Notes under the pieces: model-generated
The model's input: only the letters and a program-made list of their open reading frames with translations
Told to the model about the DNA's origin: nothing
The model's database searches: none
Shown here: in pieces, positions 35,636-45,092 of the stretch
How positions within the stretch are numbered: position 1 is the first letter of the stretch
Layout of the letters: every line of letters begins with the position of its first letter
Translations under genes and position numbers: made by a program
Source of the DNA: an uncultured Aquimarina sp.
GTDB lineage: Bacteria; Bacteroidota; Bacteroidia; Flavobacteriales; Flavobacteriaceae
Length of the DNA: 64,000 nt
Assembly (NCBI GenBank): GCA_947500505.1
Contig: CANMSL010000001.1
Coordinates: 868,001 to 932,000, forward strand
Direction: 5' to 3'

Positions 35636-36187
35636 CTAGGCATTAGGATTTTTATCCCTTATTTTTTTGTATAACTTTATACCCAGCATTAACAAAATGG
35701 CAAGTACAAGAATTCCAAGAACTCCATAAATCCAGTTCACAGCATCTCTAACAATTACTAAAAATATAACAGCAAAAAGGATGATAGTGGCTCCTTCATT
35801 CCATATTCTCATCTGATTTGAAGTCCATTTTATGATACCTGCCTGAAGTTGTTTGAAAATTTGATGACTTTTTAAATGATATATAAAAAGCAAAACGATA
35901 AATCCCAGTTTTACATGCATCCAAGGCAATTCTAGTAAAGCAGGTCTTAAAATTAATAAGCAAATAGCAAAGGTTGTTGCTAAGATGGCAGAGGGCCAAG
36001 TGATGATAAACCATAAGCGTTTAGCCATTAATTTAAGCTGATCACCCAGTATTTCTTTATCCGGAGAAGGTTTTTGTGAAGCCTCAATCTGATAAATAAA
36101 CAATCTTGGGATATAAAATAGTCCTGCAAACCATGTAATTACAAAGATGAGATGTAGGGCTTTAATGTAGTTATAGTATTCTTGCAT
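35636..36187 (-). CDS. hemJ: Protoporphyrinogen IX oxidase HemJ (CopD-like)
   Basis: 183 aa, four membrane helices. The start MQEYYNYIKALHLIFVITWFAGLFYIPRLFIYQ carries His12 and the Trp-Phe-Ala-Gly-Leu-Phe-Tyr block typical of HemJ; the second block is WMHVKLGFIVLLFIYHLKSH, with conserved His and Lys. HemJ oxidises protoporphyrinogen IX to protoporphyrin IX at the membrane, the step before ferrochelatase. No HemG or HemY is in the window while hemA, C, D, E, F and H are, which supports this over a copper-resistance role. Its ATG overlaps the toxin gene stop (TAATG at 36185-36189). Confidence 0.82.
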   Translation of the reverse strand: MQEYYNYIKALHLIFVITWFAGLFYIPRLFIYQIEASQKPSPDKEILGDQLKLMAKRLWFIITWPSAILATTFAICLLILRPALLELPWMHVKLGFIVLLFIYHLKSHQIFKQLQAGIIKWTSNQMRIWNEGATIILFAVIFLVIVRDAVNWIYGVLGILVLAILLMLGIKLYKKIRDKNPNA

Positions 36188-36477
36188 TATTTTGGTTTCT
36201 TCGTGGGGTTTTGATGTGTATTAAAAATTGAGTAAATAATTACTGTATCGTTTTCAATCCCAAAAACGATCACAAATGGAAATCGTTGTACAGGGGCTTG
36301 ACGAAAAGAGTGTTTTGAAATCTGAAAATGCTTTGGAAATTTCTGAATATATGAGATTTCTGATCTTATACTATTTAAAAACCGAAAACCTAAACCTTTC
36401 GATTTAGAATTATACCACTCTAAGGCATCTTCTAACTCTAATTCTGCTCTAGGTTTTAGAATAAGTTTATAGGTCAT
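36187..36477 (-). CDS. Type II toxin, RelE/ParE superfamily
   Basis: 96 aa. The sequence LILKPRAELELEDALEWYNSKSKGLGFRFLNSI, then FPKHFQISKHSFRQAPVQRFPFVIVFGIENDTVIIYSIFNTHQNP follows the ParE pattern: two N-terminal helices, then a beta sheet with R-x-x-P-F-V/Y-I-x-F and a C-terminal NTHQNP block with a basic tail. ParE toxins inhibit gyrase, RelE toxins cleave mRNA; the sequence alone favours ParE. The start overlaps the end of the antitoxin gene by 11 bases, and the stop overlaps hemJ by one base. Confidence 0.88.
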   Translation of the reverse strand: MTYKLILKPRAELELEDALEWYNSKSKGLGFRFLNSIRSEISYIQKFPKHFQISKHSFRQAPVQRFPFVIVFGIENDTVIIYSIFNTHQNPTKKPK

Positions 36478-36742
36478 ATTTTTTCCTGAGCCGCTTCTCT
36501 ACTTCGTCCCATGTGGAACCTTTTGTTTCTCCGTTGAGGTGTCTTCTGCGATCTTCTTCTAAAAGCTTGTAGTGGGATTCAGGAACCAAATCAATTGAAT
36601 CTGTTTTATACATTTGATTAGGTTCCAAAACCATATTATCCGGAATTTCATTTAAAATACTTTCAATTTCATTAAGTATTTCAATATTATGACAATCCAT
36701 AATAAGTTGAATTAACTCTAATTTTCTCGTATTCATATTCAT
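36467..36742 (-). CDS. Antitoxin of the ParE-type pair
   Basis: 91 aa: an N-terminal helix-rich part (KLELIQLIMDCHNIEILNEIESILNEI), a linker, and a C-terminal amphipathic segment, HYKLLEEDRRRHLNGETKGSTWDEVEKRLRKKYDL, of the type that wraps the toxin. The SxxxWDEVEK motif is frequent in small antitoxins paired with RelE/ParE toxins in Bacteroidota. It precedes and overlaps the toxin gene, the usual order. Confidence 0.82.
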   Translation of the reverse strand: MNMNTRKLELIQLIMDCHNIEILNEIESILNEIPDNMVLEPNQMYKTDSIDLVPESHYKLLEEDRRRHLNGETKGSTWDEVEKRLRKKYDL

Positions 36743-36770
36743 ACATCAAAGATAAGAAATAAATGAGTCC

Positions 36771-39700
36771 TTATTTATTTGCTTCCTCCACAAAAAGATA
36801 ATTCAACTTCAGGGTATTGAATTCGGCATTAAAGCTTTTTATTTCCTCAGAAATTAATTTATCAAAAGCGGTAAGTTGATCATCGATCTGTTTTGTTAAT
36901 TCATCTTTTACTGCAATATCCTGTGCGGTTGGTCCAAAATCACCCATTCCGACCAGTGAATTTAAATGCCCTAGCTTATTGGTTAGTTTAATAGGGAAAT
37001 TTAAAGGATCCTGACCACTTCTGTTTTTAGTTTGATACAACGTTTTTTCAATTTCACCGAACTGTTTTTGCAAATCTTTGGCTTTTTCAACTAAATCCTT
37101 TGTTTTTTCATCATCTTTATATTGCGTTGTGAAGGATTTTAGTTGTGTGTTAATTTTTCTAATCCTTTTGATAGATCGATGCGCTTTGTCTACGGTTTTA
37201 TTTACACTTGTGATAAAATCAAATTGCTCTTTCATTTGTAATGGTGTGGCTTCTGCTCTAGGATCGGCTAGAATAGTAAATGGTTGTGAAATTTCTTTTC
37301 CATTTACATTAAGACTTACTTTATAGTTATCAGGAACAGCTTTTGGACCGTCAAGATTTGCCCACCACAAGATCATTCCTTCTAGTTTTTCTGCTCCATC
37401 TCCACGCATATTCCAATTGAATTGATTTGCTCCTTTTTTTAGATCTTTTAGTTGGTCTTTTTTCTCTTTAGCACTTGTACTAAAAGTTTTAATTGTATCC
37501 CCCTTCGTGTTGAAATAGGTAAGTGAAACAGTATCTTTTTCTTTGTCAAAGTTTTTAAGGTTGAAATATGTAATTACACCGCTTGGATGATTCGTTCCTT
37601 CAGTCTTGGAATCTTTTCTAATAGCACCACGCATTCTGTAAGTATTTTTTGGCTTAAATAGGATATTTTCCTGAGTTTTCGAACTATTATTAAGTTGATG
37701 TAATACTGTTAAATCATCAATAATCCAAAGGCTTCTTCCTTGGGTTGCCACTATCAGATTATTATCTTTTATAGCAAGATCGGTAATTGGTACAATAGGT
37801 AGGTTTAATTGAAACGATTTCCAATTAACACCATCATCAAAGGAGATGTACATTCCGGTTTCGGTACCTGCATATAGTAGTCCTTTTCGTTTAGGATCTG
37901 CACGAAGTACTCTGGTAAAATGTTCACTAGCTATTCCTGTGGTAATTTTAGTCCAGGACTGGCCGTAATTCGTAGTTTTATATAGATACGGTGCAAAATC
38001 TCCGGATTTATATCGTGTTCCAGCTATGTAGCAAGTTCCTTCATCAAAACTACTAGGTTCTATACTATTAATCATCATCCATTCCGGCATTCCTTTAGGA
38101 GTTACATTACTCCAGTTTTTTCCGCCATCTTTACTTAAGTGAATAAGTCCGTCATCACTTCCAACCCACAGCAATCCTTCCTTTAGAGGACTTTCTGCAG
38201 CGGCAAAAATGGTACAATAATATTCTACCGAGGTATTATCCTGAGTAATTGGTCCTCCAGAGGATTTTAGTTTATTTGGATCATTTCGCGTAAGATCCGG
38301 ACTGATAACTTCCCAACTTTGTCCCTCGTTTTCAGTAACATGAACGTGATTGGAAAAAGTATATAATCTATTTGGATTATGTTTGGAAAACATAATGGGG
38401 AAATTCCATTGAAATCGATATTTCATATCTTCCGCGCCGTGACCCATTGGGTTATCCGGCCAGACACTAATAGATCTTACAGTTTCTGTTTTATGATTTA
38501 CCCTAGTTAAGAAACCATCATAACTTCCTCCATAAACGATATCGTTATCCTCAGGGTCTATAGCAATATGGGCAGATTCTCCTCCAGCGGTAGATTCCCA
38601 GTCATCTTCAGAAATTGACCATCCTGTACTTCTATGATTAATTCTTATTGTCGAATTGTCCTGTTGAGCTGCATAAATTCTGTAAGGGAAATTGTTATCA
38701 GTAGTAACACGGTAGAACTGAGAAGTAGGTTGATTATGATAGGTACTCCACGTCTCACCACCATCATAGGTGATCTGGGCACCACCATCATCACCAATAA
38801 TAATGCGTTGTGGATTTTCTGGCGCTATCCATAGATCGTGATGGTCACCATGTGGCGCTCTGAAACTATTAAAATTCTTTCCGCCATCCTTACTTTTATG
38901 ATAGGATACATTTACTACATACACCACATCTTTATCTTTTGGATCGGCATAAATACGTGTGTAGTACCAAGCACGTTGGCGAAGACTTCGATCACTATTT
39001 AAAAGATTCCAGGTTTCACCACCATCATCACTTCTGTACACTCCACCTTTTTCTTTATTCTCTACAATTGCCCAAACTCTTTCACTATTAACAGGAGAAA
39101 CTGTGACTCCCATAATTCCTAAGGTGTCTTTTGCAAAACCTTTATTTTTTGAAATTTCTTTCCAGGTCTTTCCGCTATCTGTACTTTTCCACAAAGCAGA
39201 GCCATTGCCTCCAGAACTCAGACTGTAAGGTGTTCTTCTGGCATTCCAGGTAGATGCGTATAAAATCCTTGGATTATTAGGATCAAATGTAAGATCAACT
39301 GCTCCAGCATCTTCATTGGCAAATAATACTTTGTTCCAGGTTTTTCCTCCATCTATACTTTTATAAACACCTCGATCCTGAGTAGGTCTATAGATATTTC
39401 CTAGAACTCCGGCATATACAATATCCGGATTTGATGGATGAATCGCTATTCTGGGAATATGCCTACTTTTCGGCAAACCGGATTGTATCCAGGTTTTTCC
39501 GGCATCTACACTTTTCCAAACCCCATAGCCTGAAGATACATTACCTCGCAATGTTTTTTCTCCTCCGCCAACATAAATTACATTAGGATCACTTTTAGAA
39601 ACTGAGATGGATCCAACTGATCCGCCGAAGAATCCATCTGATATGTTTTCCCAGGTACGACCTCCATCGGTTGTTTTCCAAACACCGCCACCGGTAGCTC

Positions 39701-39890
39701 CAAAATAGAATAGATTTGGTTTGCCAGGAACTCCCGTTACGGCAGCACTACGACCCCCTCTAAACGGACCGACTAAGCGATATTCTAACGCATCGTAAAG
39801 TTCTTCGTTATAAGTTTGCGCTTGTACTGATGAGAAATTACCGATTATAAGAAAGGCAACAAATGTGAGTTTAAAAATTTTTGAATACAT
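36771..39890 (-). CDS. VPS10/sortilin-like BNR-repeat secreted protein
   Basis: 1039 aa with signal peptide MYSKIFKLTFVAFLIIGNFSSVQAQ. From residue about 35 to 760 it is made of beta-propeller blades bearing Asp-box turns S/T-x-D-x-G-x-T-W (TTDGGRTW, SVDAGKTW, SIDGGKTW, STDSGKTW, SDDGGETW, TYDGGETW, SKDGGKNW), typically two seven-bladed propellers in this family. A beta-sandwich and a helical coiled-coil-like C-terminal region (about 880-1039) follow. It is annotated elsewhere as glycosyl hydrolase or sortilin-like, but no catalytic residues are identifiable. There is no T9SS sorting domain at the end. Its role is probably periplasmic or outer-surface binding. Confidence 0.88.
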   Translation of the reverse strand: MYSKIFKLTFVAFLIIGNFSSVQAQTYNEELYDALEYRLVGPFRGGRSAAVTGVPGKPNLFYFGATGGGVWKTTDGGRTWENISDGFFGGSVGSISVSKSDPNVIYVGGGEKTLRGNVSSGYGVWKSVDAGKTWIQSGLPKSRHIPRIAIHPSNPDIVYAGVLGNIYRPTQDRGVYKSIDGGKTWNKVLFANEDAGAVDLTFDPNNPRILYASTWNARRTPYSLSSGGNGSALWKSTDSGKTWKEISKNKGFAKDTLGIMGVTVSPVNSERVWAIVENKEKGGVYRSDDGGETWNLLNSDRSLRQRAWYYTRIYADPKDKDVVYVVNVSYHKSKDGGKNFNSFRAPHGDHHDLWIAPENPQRIIIGDDGGAQITYDGGETWSTYHNQPTSQFYRVTTDNNFPYRIYAAQQDNSTIRINHRSTGWSISEDDWESTAGGESAHIAIDPEDNDIVYGGSYDGFLTRVNHKTETVRSISVWPDNPMGHGAEDMKYRFQWNFPIMFSKHNPNRLYTFSNHVHVTENEGQSWEVISPDLTRNDPNKLKSSGGPITQDNTSVEYYCTIFAAAESPLKEGLLWVGSDDGLIHLSKDGGKNWSNVTPKGMPEWMMINSIEPSSFDEGTCYIAGTRYKSGDFAPYLYKTTNYGQSWTKITTGIASEHFTRVLRADPKRKGLLYAGTETGMYISFDDGVNWKSFQLNLPIVPITDLAIKDNNLIVATQGRSLWIIDDLTVLHQLNNSSKTQENILFKPKNTYRMRGAIRKDSKTEGTNHPSGVITYFNLKNFDKEKDTVSLTYFNTKGDTIKTFSTSAKEKKDQLKDLKKGANQFNWNMRGDGAEKLEGMILWWANLDGPKAVPDNYKVSLNVNGKEISQPFTILADPRAEATPLQMKEQFDFITSVNKTVDKAHRSIKRIRKINTQLKSFTTQYKDDEKTKDLVEKAKDLQKQFGEIEKTLYQTKNRSGQDPLNFPIKLTNKLGHLNSLVGMGDFGPTAQDIAVKDELTKQIDDQLTAFDKLISEEIKSFNAEFNTLKLNYLFVEEANK

Positions 39891-40052
39891 CTAGTTGAGT
39901 TTATTTTTATGACTTAACATTAAAATTTGTTAGGTGTGAATACGATGGTGTACTAAAATCTGGAATAAATATCTATTGAAAAAGATTTTCACGTAAATTT
40001 AACCTTAGTTGATTTCCGTTTTATCTTCAGAGTTGCTATTCCAAGATAGTAA

Positions 40053-41441
40053 TTAAGTGGTCTTTGATGTCACCAAGTTTTTTCTAACTTCTCTATTAAG
40101 ATAGTATGCGGTAAGGATCGTAGAGAGAACATCTGCAATTGGAAATGCAATCCACACCCCTAAAACCCCTAAAAATTGAGGCAAGATTAGAATTAACGGA
40201 ATTAAGAAGAACCCTTGTTTGGTAAGGCTTAATAATAAAGCTGGGATTACTTTACCTATAGATTGAAAATAGGCCGATCCAATGAGTTGTACAATTATGA
40301 ATGGTGTGGCTAGAAACACAAGTCTTAAAGCAGATGGCGTACGTCTAAGAATTTCTTTATTAGCAGCAAGTGTTTCTGGATCTATAGACGCTTTAGTACT
40401 AACAAAAACAGAAATAAACTGCTGCGGAAAAGTCATTACAATAATGAATATTAGAATAGCCAATATACTCCCATAGGTAATAGAAGTATTAATAGATTCT
40501 CGTACTCTTTGGAATTTCTTTGCCCCGTAATTATATCCTGCAATGGGCATAAAGCCTTGATTGATTCCAATTACTGGAAATAGCACGAACATTTGTAGAA
40601 CAATGATAATACCATTTGAAGCAATATCTATATCGTCGCCATAATCTCCTAAAACATTATTGAGTAAAACCCCTAGTACTGCAATTGTGGCTTGTCTTGC
40701 TAACGTAACAAAACTTAAACCACCAATTTCAGTTACAATTTTCTTCTTTAGTTTAACGCATTCTAAATTTAATCGAAGTTCACTTTTAGCAACAAAAAAC
40801 CATAAAATAAAGCCAAAACAAATTGCATAACTAATGAAGGTAGCCCAAGCTGCTCCTTCCATACCATACCCCATAACATTAATAAGGAGATAGTCCAGGA
40901 AAATATTACCAATAGCTGGCAATATCATGGCTACCATCGCGAATTTTGGTTTACCTTCTGCACGTATTACGTTGTTGCCCATCATACACATGGATAACAT
41001 GACAATTCCGTAAAGAACGATTCTGTAATAGATAAGAGCGTAGTCTTTAAAAGAATCTTCAGCTCCTAGAAAGTTAATAAAAAAATCTTGAAATAGTAAT
41101 CCAATGAGTGCTAGGGAACCAGAAATTAAAAAAGTAAGTGTGGTTTGATTTCCAAATACTTTTAATGCTTTATCATGATCATCAGAGCCTAACGCTCTTG
41201 ATAAGACAGAGCTACCCCCAACCCCGATTGCTAAACCAATGGCTCCAATAAAAAAAGTAAAAGGGATTACAACACGTACTGCCGAGATCGCGAGTGCTCC
41301 TATCCAATTTCCTAAAAAGGCAGTATCTACAATCATGTTTAAGGACATGACTAATATGCCTATAGAAGCGGGAACAGCTTGCTGGATAAGAAGTTTACCA
41401 ATTGGCTGTGTGCCCAAAGCTTCAGAACTAACTTTTGTCAT
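40053..41441 (-). CDS. MATE family efflux transporter
   Basis: 462 aa with twelve hydrophobic helices. MATE/DinF blocks: GKLLIQQAVPASIGILVMSLNMIVDTAFLGNWIGALAISAV near the start, SSVLSRALGSDD, FLDYLLINVMGYGMEGAAWATFISYAI, and GINQGFMPIAGYNYGAKKFQRVRESI at the start of the second half. The family exports cationic drugs or metabolites using sodium or proton gradients. It starts 15 bp after the cyanophycinase-like gene stop, so the two are probably co-transcribed. Confidence 0.94.
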   Translation of the reverse strand: MTKVSSEALGTQPIGKLLIQQAVPASIGILVMSLNMIVDTAFLGNWIGALAISAVRVVIPFTFFIGAIGLAIGVGGSSVLSRALGSDDHDKALKVFGNQTTLTFLISGSLALIGLLFQDFFINFLGAEDSFKDYALIYYRIVLYGIVMLSMCMMGNNVIRAEGKPKFAMVAMILPAIGNIFLDYLLINVMGYGMEGAAWATFISYAICFGFILWFFVAKSELRLNLECVKLKKKIVTEIGGLSFVTLARQATIAVLGVLLNNVLGDYGDDIDIASNGIIIVLQMFVLFPVIGINQGFMPIAGYNYGAKKFQRVRESINTSITYGSILAILIFIIVMTFPQQFISVFVSTKASIDPETLAANKEILRRTPSALRLVFLATPFIIVQLIGSAYFQSIGKVIPALLLSLTKQGFFLIPLILILPQFLGVLGVWIAFPIADVLSTILTAYYLNREVRKNLVTSKTT

Positions 41442-41456
41442 TCATGTTCAGGTTTG

Positions 41457-42512
41457 TTAATATGAAATCCGCAACCTTCCACGATCTACATAATAATATT
41501 GCCAATCTCCACCAAACCCGGTTGTCCATTGGTCTAGCATAAAATAACCACTACCATTTACAGACCCCGATACTTTATAGGCTTCTATTGCGCGTCGATC
41601 TATATACCAGTCTAATGACCGTCTTGGAAGACATCTTTCGGGGCCATAGAAATATTGATTAAGAAAAAAGGCATAACCTTCTCCAAAGACGCGAGCTTTT
41701 CCGTCTTCATCTATACAAACTGCTGTACGCTCATCTACACCAATCCCTTTCCCGCGAATTCCCCAATCAGTGTGGATTCTAGCCAAAAAGGTAATATGAC
41801 GACCTCTTCTATCCGGATCATCATAATGAGTGTCAGTAATTACATTTCTCAGATAAGGGTTATTAATAAAATTATGTTTTTGTAAGGTCAGGTTTTCATG
41901 ATAAGGATTTCTTAATGCCTCATCTGATCGCACAGTTCCGTTTTTTGCATCAAAATAGATACCACCTTGTATGGCGCATCCCGCACTGGTTCCTCCTATA
42001 ACCACCTTTTTAGTATTTCTTAGATAATTAAGAGCTTCTTCTACCTTGGTATCTTTCCAGTAATTCACATAATTATACTGATCTCCTCCTGCGATAAAAA
42101 CAGCTTCTGCATTTCGGATTGTAGACTCGGTAAGCTCAGAGTTAGCCTTTTCTCTGGAATCAATTAATAAAGTTTCTACAGAGTTTACAGATGATAAATC
42201 AAAAAGATATTGGTTGTAAGCATCTGTTCCTGTCGATCGGAGTACAACTATGTCTCCTCCACCAGATTTTTGGAGCATCCAGCTCATTGCTGCATCTACA
42301 TCCGTACTGCCTCCCATTAATAATGTTCCTCCGGAAGTGTTTGTTGAAACATCATTAGCATTACCGACAATTCCAATGGACGCATCGATTGATTTTTTAG
42401 CGTTTTGAAACACTTCTGGCGTTGTATTTACTACTTCTTCACTTTCACAGGAAGCTATTACAAAGCATAAAAAAAATATACCAAGAAGTATTGAAAGGTT
42501 TAAAGTCTTCAT
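41457..42512 (-). CDS. Cyanophycinase-like peptidase (S51 family) lipoprotein
   Basis: 351 aa. The lipobox FVIASC (Cys22) predicts lipid anchoring. The S51 core has GGTLLMGGSTDVDAAMSWM, FIAGGDQYNYVNYWKDT and the nucleophile elbow GGTSAGCAIQGG (Ser176), followed by ITDTHYDDPDRRGRHITFLARI, matching cyanophycinase/dipeptidase E enzymes that release dipeptides with acidic residues. Exported homologues in non-cyanobacteria are thought to use external cyanophycin as a nitrogen source; this is inference. It is adjacent to the MATE gene downstream. Confidence 0.88.
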   Translation of the reverse strand: MKTLNLSILLGIFFLCFVIASCESEEVVNTTPEVFQNAKKSIDASIGIVGNANDVSTNTSGGTLLMGGSTDVDAAMSWMLQKSGGGDIVVLRSTGTDAYNQYLFDLSSVNSVETLLIDSREKANSELTESTIRNAEAVFIAGGDQYNYVNYWKDTKVEEALNYLRNTKKVVIGGTSAGCAIQGGIYFDAKNGTVRSDEALRNPYHENLTLQKHNFINNPYLRNVITDTHYDDPDRRGRHITFLARIHTDWGIRGKGIGVDERTAVCIDEDGKARVFGEGYAFFLNQYFYGPERCLPRRSLDWYIDRRAIEAYKVSGSVNGSGYFMLDQWTTGFGGDWQYYYVDRGRLRISY

Positions 42513-42595
42513 AGTTTGGATTGAGTTCGTTGATGTGAATCTTTTAAAGATACACGATTTAAATTAATTGTTTTATAAAAATAAAACTATATGCA

Positions 42596-43639
42596 TTATT
42601 GTAATTTTACCGGAATTGTAGATGTTACCCATTCATTCACCCAATTTCCTAATACATCAGCCCAATCATCGCGATCATTCAGACAAGGGATTGTTGTAAA
42701 TTCTTTTCCTCCAACCTCGTGAAAAATTTCTTCTCCCTCCATAGCAATTTCTTCCAAGGTTTCCAGGCAATCCGAAACAAATGCGGGAGTTACAATGGCC
42801 ATTTTTTTTATACCCTCTTTCCCCATTCTTTCAATCGTTCTATCCGTATAAGGTTGAAGCCAGGGGTCAAACCCCAACCTGGACTGGAAAGACGTAGAAT
42901 AAGATCCATTTTTGAGACCTAATTTTTTAGCCACCTGTACGGTTGTCATCTCGCATTGATGTTTATAACAGAATTCATGCTGTACCGATCCTTTCTTAAA
43001 ACAACATTTTCCATCCATTTTACAGTTTCCGTTACTGATGTCACTTTTTCTTATGTGTCTTTCAGGTACTCCATGATAGCTAAATAAAAGATGCTCATAA
43101 TCCAAATCTTTAATGTTCTCAGCTATACTCGCAGAGAGCACCTCAATATATTCCGGCTTATTATAAAAAGCTGGAATATCTGTAAACTTCATATGAGGAA
43201 AATGTTCTTTACGTAATTCTTCTGCTAGCACTAAAATTGTCTCTGTGGTTGCCATGGCGAATTGTGGGTACAGCGGAATAATCAAAACTTCGTCAACTCC
43301 TTTCTCTTGCAGTTCCTGTAATCCTTTTTTGATATTCATAGAACCGTATCTCATAGCTAATCCCACAGGAATAGAAGTTCGTAGGGCTACTTTTTTCTGT
43401 AGTCTTTCAGAAAGAACAATTAACGGAGAACCTTCTTCCCACCAGATTTTTTTATATGCTGCTGCGGATTTTTTTGGTCTTGTGTTAAGAATAATTCCTT
43501 TTACCAGCAATGTTCTTGCCCATAATGGAACATCTATTACTCGGGGATCCATCAGAAATTCACCCAGATATTTCTTTACATCTCTTGGGTCCGTACTATC
43601 AGGGGATCCTAGGTTAACAAGAAGTACACCTTTACTCAT
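42596..43639 (-). CDS. hemH: Ferrochelatase
   Basis: 347 aa from the ATG at 43639; a 10-residue upstream extension is out of family. It inserts Fe2+ into protoporphyrin IX. It starts MSKGVLLVNLGSPDSTDPRDVKKYLGEFLMDPRVID; the metal-site His is in LLFSYHGVPERHI, followed by a Cys-rich stretch (NCKMDGKCCFKKG) and SFQSRLGFDPWLQPYT. The C-terminal acidic face is TPAFVSDCLETLEEI. It lies 248 bp from the small gene at 43887 and opposite the hemA operon direction. Confidence 0.95.
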   Translation of the reverse strand: MSKGVLLVNLGSPDSTDPRDVKKYLGEFLMDPRVIDVPLWARTLLVKGIILNTRPKKSAAAYKKIWWEEGSPLIVLSERLQKKVALRTSIPVGLAMRYGSMNIKKGLQELQEKGVDEVLIIPLYPQFAMATTETILVLAEELRKEHFPHMKFTDIPAFYNKPEYIEVLSASIAENIKDLDYEHLLFSYHGVPERHIRKSDISNGNCKMDGKCCFKKGSVQHEFCYKHQCEMTTVQVAKKLGLKNGSYSTSFQSRLGFDPWLQPYTDRTIERMGKEGIKKMAIVTPAFVSDCLETLEEIAMEGEEIFHEVGGKEFTTIPCLNDRDDWADVLGNWVNEWVTSTIPVKLQ

Positions 43640-43886
43640 ATTTTTTCGTTTCGGAAGGTAAAAATACAAACTATTCTATGGATAGATCATAAAATTATAA
43701 TAAGACTTATTGATACTTAGATCAAGAAAAGAAAAGCTTCTTAATAGCTATAAAAGAAACGGAACCGTAACAGAATTTTTAAACGAAATTGAACGTCAAT
43801 TCATGAAACATCTAAGTTAAAATATTATAAACTAGAAGTTCACAGATAATATTTTCTTATTTTTATAAGATCAAAAAAGCATTGAG
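43640..43886. other. Gap with an ORF fragment
   Basis: Between hemH and the small gene at 43887. A plus-strand frame at about 43715-43820 reads KEKLLNSYKRNGTVTEFLNEIERQFMKHLS before a TAA and has codon use like a gene but no ATG start; it may be a relic or a very short peptide with a TTG start. No other feature is seen. Confidence 0.3.
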
Positions 43887-44069
43887 ATGAAACGTATTAT
43901 TGTAGACGTAGAAAAAGATAAATTACCGTTTATCTTAGAATTATTAGAGCATTTCGAATTTGTATCTGTTTTGGGAGATGTAAATGATGAGAATAGAGGG
44001 ATGTATGACTCTATAGTTTCTTTACAAAAAGGAGAAGGAATTCCGGTAAAAGAAGCATCCGATCGTTGA
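43887..44069 (+). CDS. Small acidic protein, antitoxin-like
   Basis: 60 aa: MKRIIVDVEKDKLPFILELL, EHFEFVSVLGDVNDENRG, then VSLQKGEGIPVKEASDR. The pattern of an N-terminal strand, a helix with LLxxFxFV, an acidic middle and a GxGIPxxEA tail is common in small Bacteroidota proteins that resemble VapB/DUF2683-type antitoxins. No toxin gene adjoins it. Coding use looks real and an ATG is well placed, but the function is uncertain. Confidence 0.6.
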   Translation: MKRIIVDVEKDKLPFILELLEHFEFVSVLGDVNDENRGMYDSIVSLQKGEGIPVKEASDR

Positions 44070-44167
44070 TTCTTATTATGTAGTTTAATTCTCCGAGACA
44101 TGTCTTCGAAATGTTAAGATTATTTTTACACTGGTTGTCTCGTGGGCGTACCCGAGAGAAAGTTGAT

Positions 44168-45058
44168 TTAACTAAGATTCATTACATATTTTTTAGGAGT
44201 GGTCCCGAACTTCTTTTTAAAAGCAGCTATAAAATGGCTAGCCGTACTATAGCCAACTTTTAATCCGACTTCATTAACGTTATGGCTTCCTGCGGCAAGT
44301 AGCTGACGGGCGACTTCCATTTTATAATCAAATAAAAACGCGTATACAGGTTCACCATAGATTTGCTTAAACCCATCTTTGAGTTTACTGAGGGGTAATC
44401 CAATTTCTTTGGATAGTTCCTGAAGTGTAGGAGGTTCTGCCATCCTGGAGATAATAATTTCTTTAGCTTGTTTAATTTTCAGAACGTTCTCCTCATCTAC
44501 AAGAAATGGACATTGATCTATATCAACATCATCCGGCTTGTTAAAATACAAGCTTAATAATTCATAAGACTTACCTTTAAAATATAACAGCTTAATAGAT
44601 CTATGTAAATTGTAACTTATGATCTGGTTTAGGACTACTGCCATAGATGGAGAGATGTCTGCATCTGTATAATATTTTTTATCACGGTTGCCTTCTCCCA
44701 GAAAAGGAATATAATCCGCTTCTTTGGAAAATAACGAATGGAATTTTTTGATTGAAATTAAAAGGGATACTAACAAGGAATCCTTTCCCATTTCCAGGTT
44801 CATGGGTAAATCACGTTGCGGGTTATAGAGTAACAAAGATTTCTTCTCAGGTAAAGGAATCGCATAACTACCATTGTTAAAATTAAATTTCATATTACCT
44901 TTTATGCAAAAGTGAAATTGGATATGACTACTGTCTATATCTCTTATAATTCGTTGATTTTCATTTGTTTCGTTTTGAAATTTTAAAATATAAAAACCAT
45001 CTTCTATAATGGTTTCTTCTAAAATTCCTGGAGCGTTATTTTTTAACTGTATTTCCAT
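44168..45058 (-). CDS. AraC family transcriptional regulator, divergent from hemA
   Basis: 296 aa. The N-terminal ligand-type domain (1-190) includes HFCIKGNMKFNFNNGSYAIPLPEKKSLLLYNPQ. The C-terminal double helix-turn-helix spans about 200-296: PPTLQELSKEIGLPLSKLKDGFKQIYGEPVYAFLFDYKMEVARQLL, and then VNEVGLKVGYSTASHFIAAFKKKFGTTPKKY. Helix 3 positions and the GY(S/T)xxSHF block are intact. It is divergent from hemA with 199 bp between; an AraC gene at this place is recurrent in flavobacterial haem loci, so haem or iron control of the operon is the likely role (inference). Confidence 0.93.
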   Translation of the reverse strand: MEIQLKNNAPGILEETIIEDGFYILKFQNETNENQRIIRDIDSSHIQFHFCIKGNMKFNFNNGSYAIPLPEKKSLLLYNPQRDLPMNLEMGKDSLLVSLLISIKKFHSLFSKEADYIPFLGEGNRDKKYYTDADISPSMAVVLNQIISYNLHRSIKLLYFKGKSYELLSLYFNKPDDVDIDQCPFLVDEENVLKIKQAKEIIISRMAEPPTLQELSKEIGLPLSKLKDGFKQIYGEPVYAFLFDYKMEVARQLLAAGSHNVNEVGLKVGYSTASHFIAAFKKKFGTTPKKYVMNLS

Positions 45059-45075
45059 TTTTATAAAAGTATTTA

Positions 45076-45092
45076 TTTAGAATAAATCTAAA
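45076..45092. promoter_or_regulatory. Palindromic operator candidate in the araC/hemA intergenic region
   Basis: TTTAGA, ATAAA and TCTAAA form a symmetric 17-bp site 17 bases upstream of the araC start. The size and dyad are those of a dimer-binding operator, for example an iron- or self-regulatory site of the AraC gene. Function is not shown by sequence. Confidence 0.45.

Noticed and set aside
35636..36187. CopD copper-resistance protein
   Set aside because: The N-terminal KALHxxxxxxWFAGLFYxPRLF block and the haem-gene surroundings without HemG/HemY favour HemJ.
43245..43661. 138-codon frame antisense to hemH
   Set aside because: hemH is unambiguous on the other strand and the antisense frame has no recognisable features.
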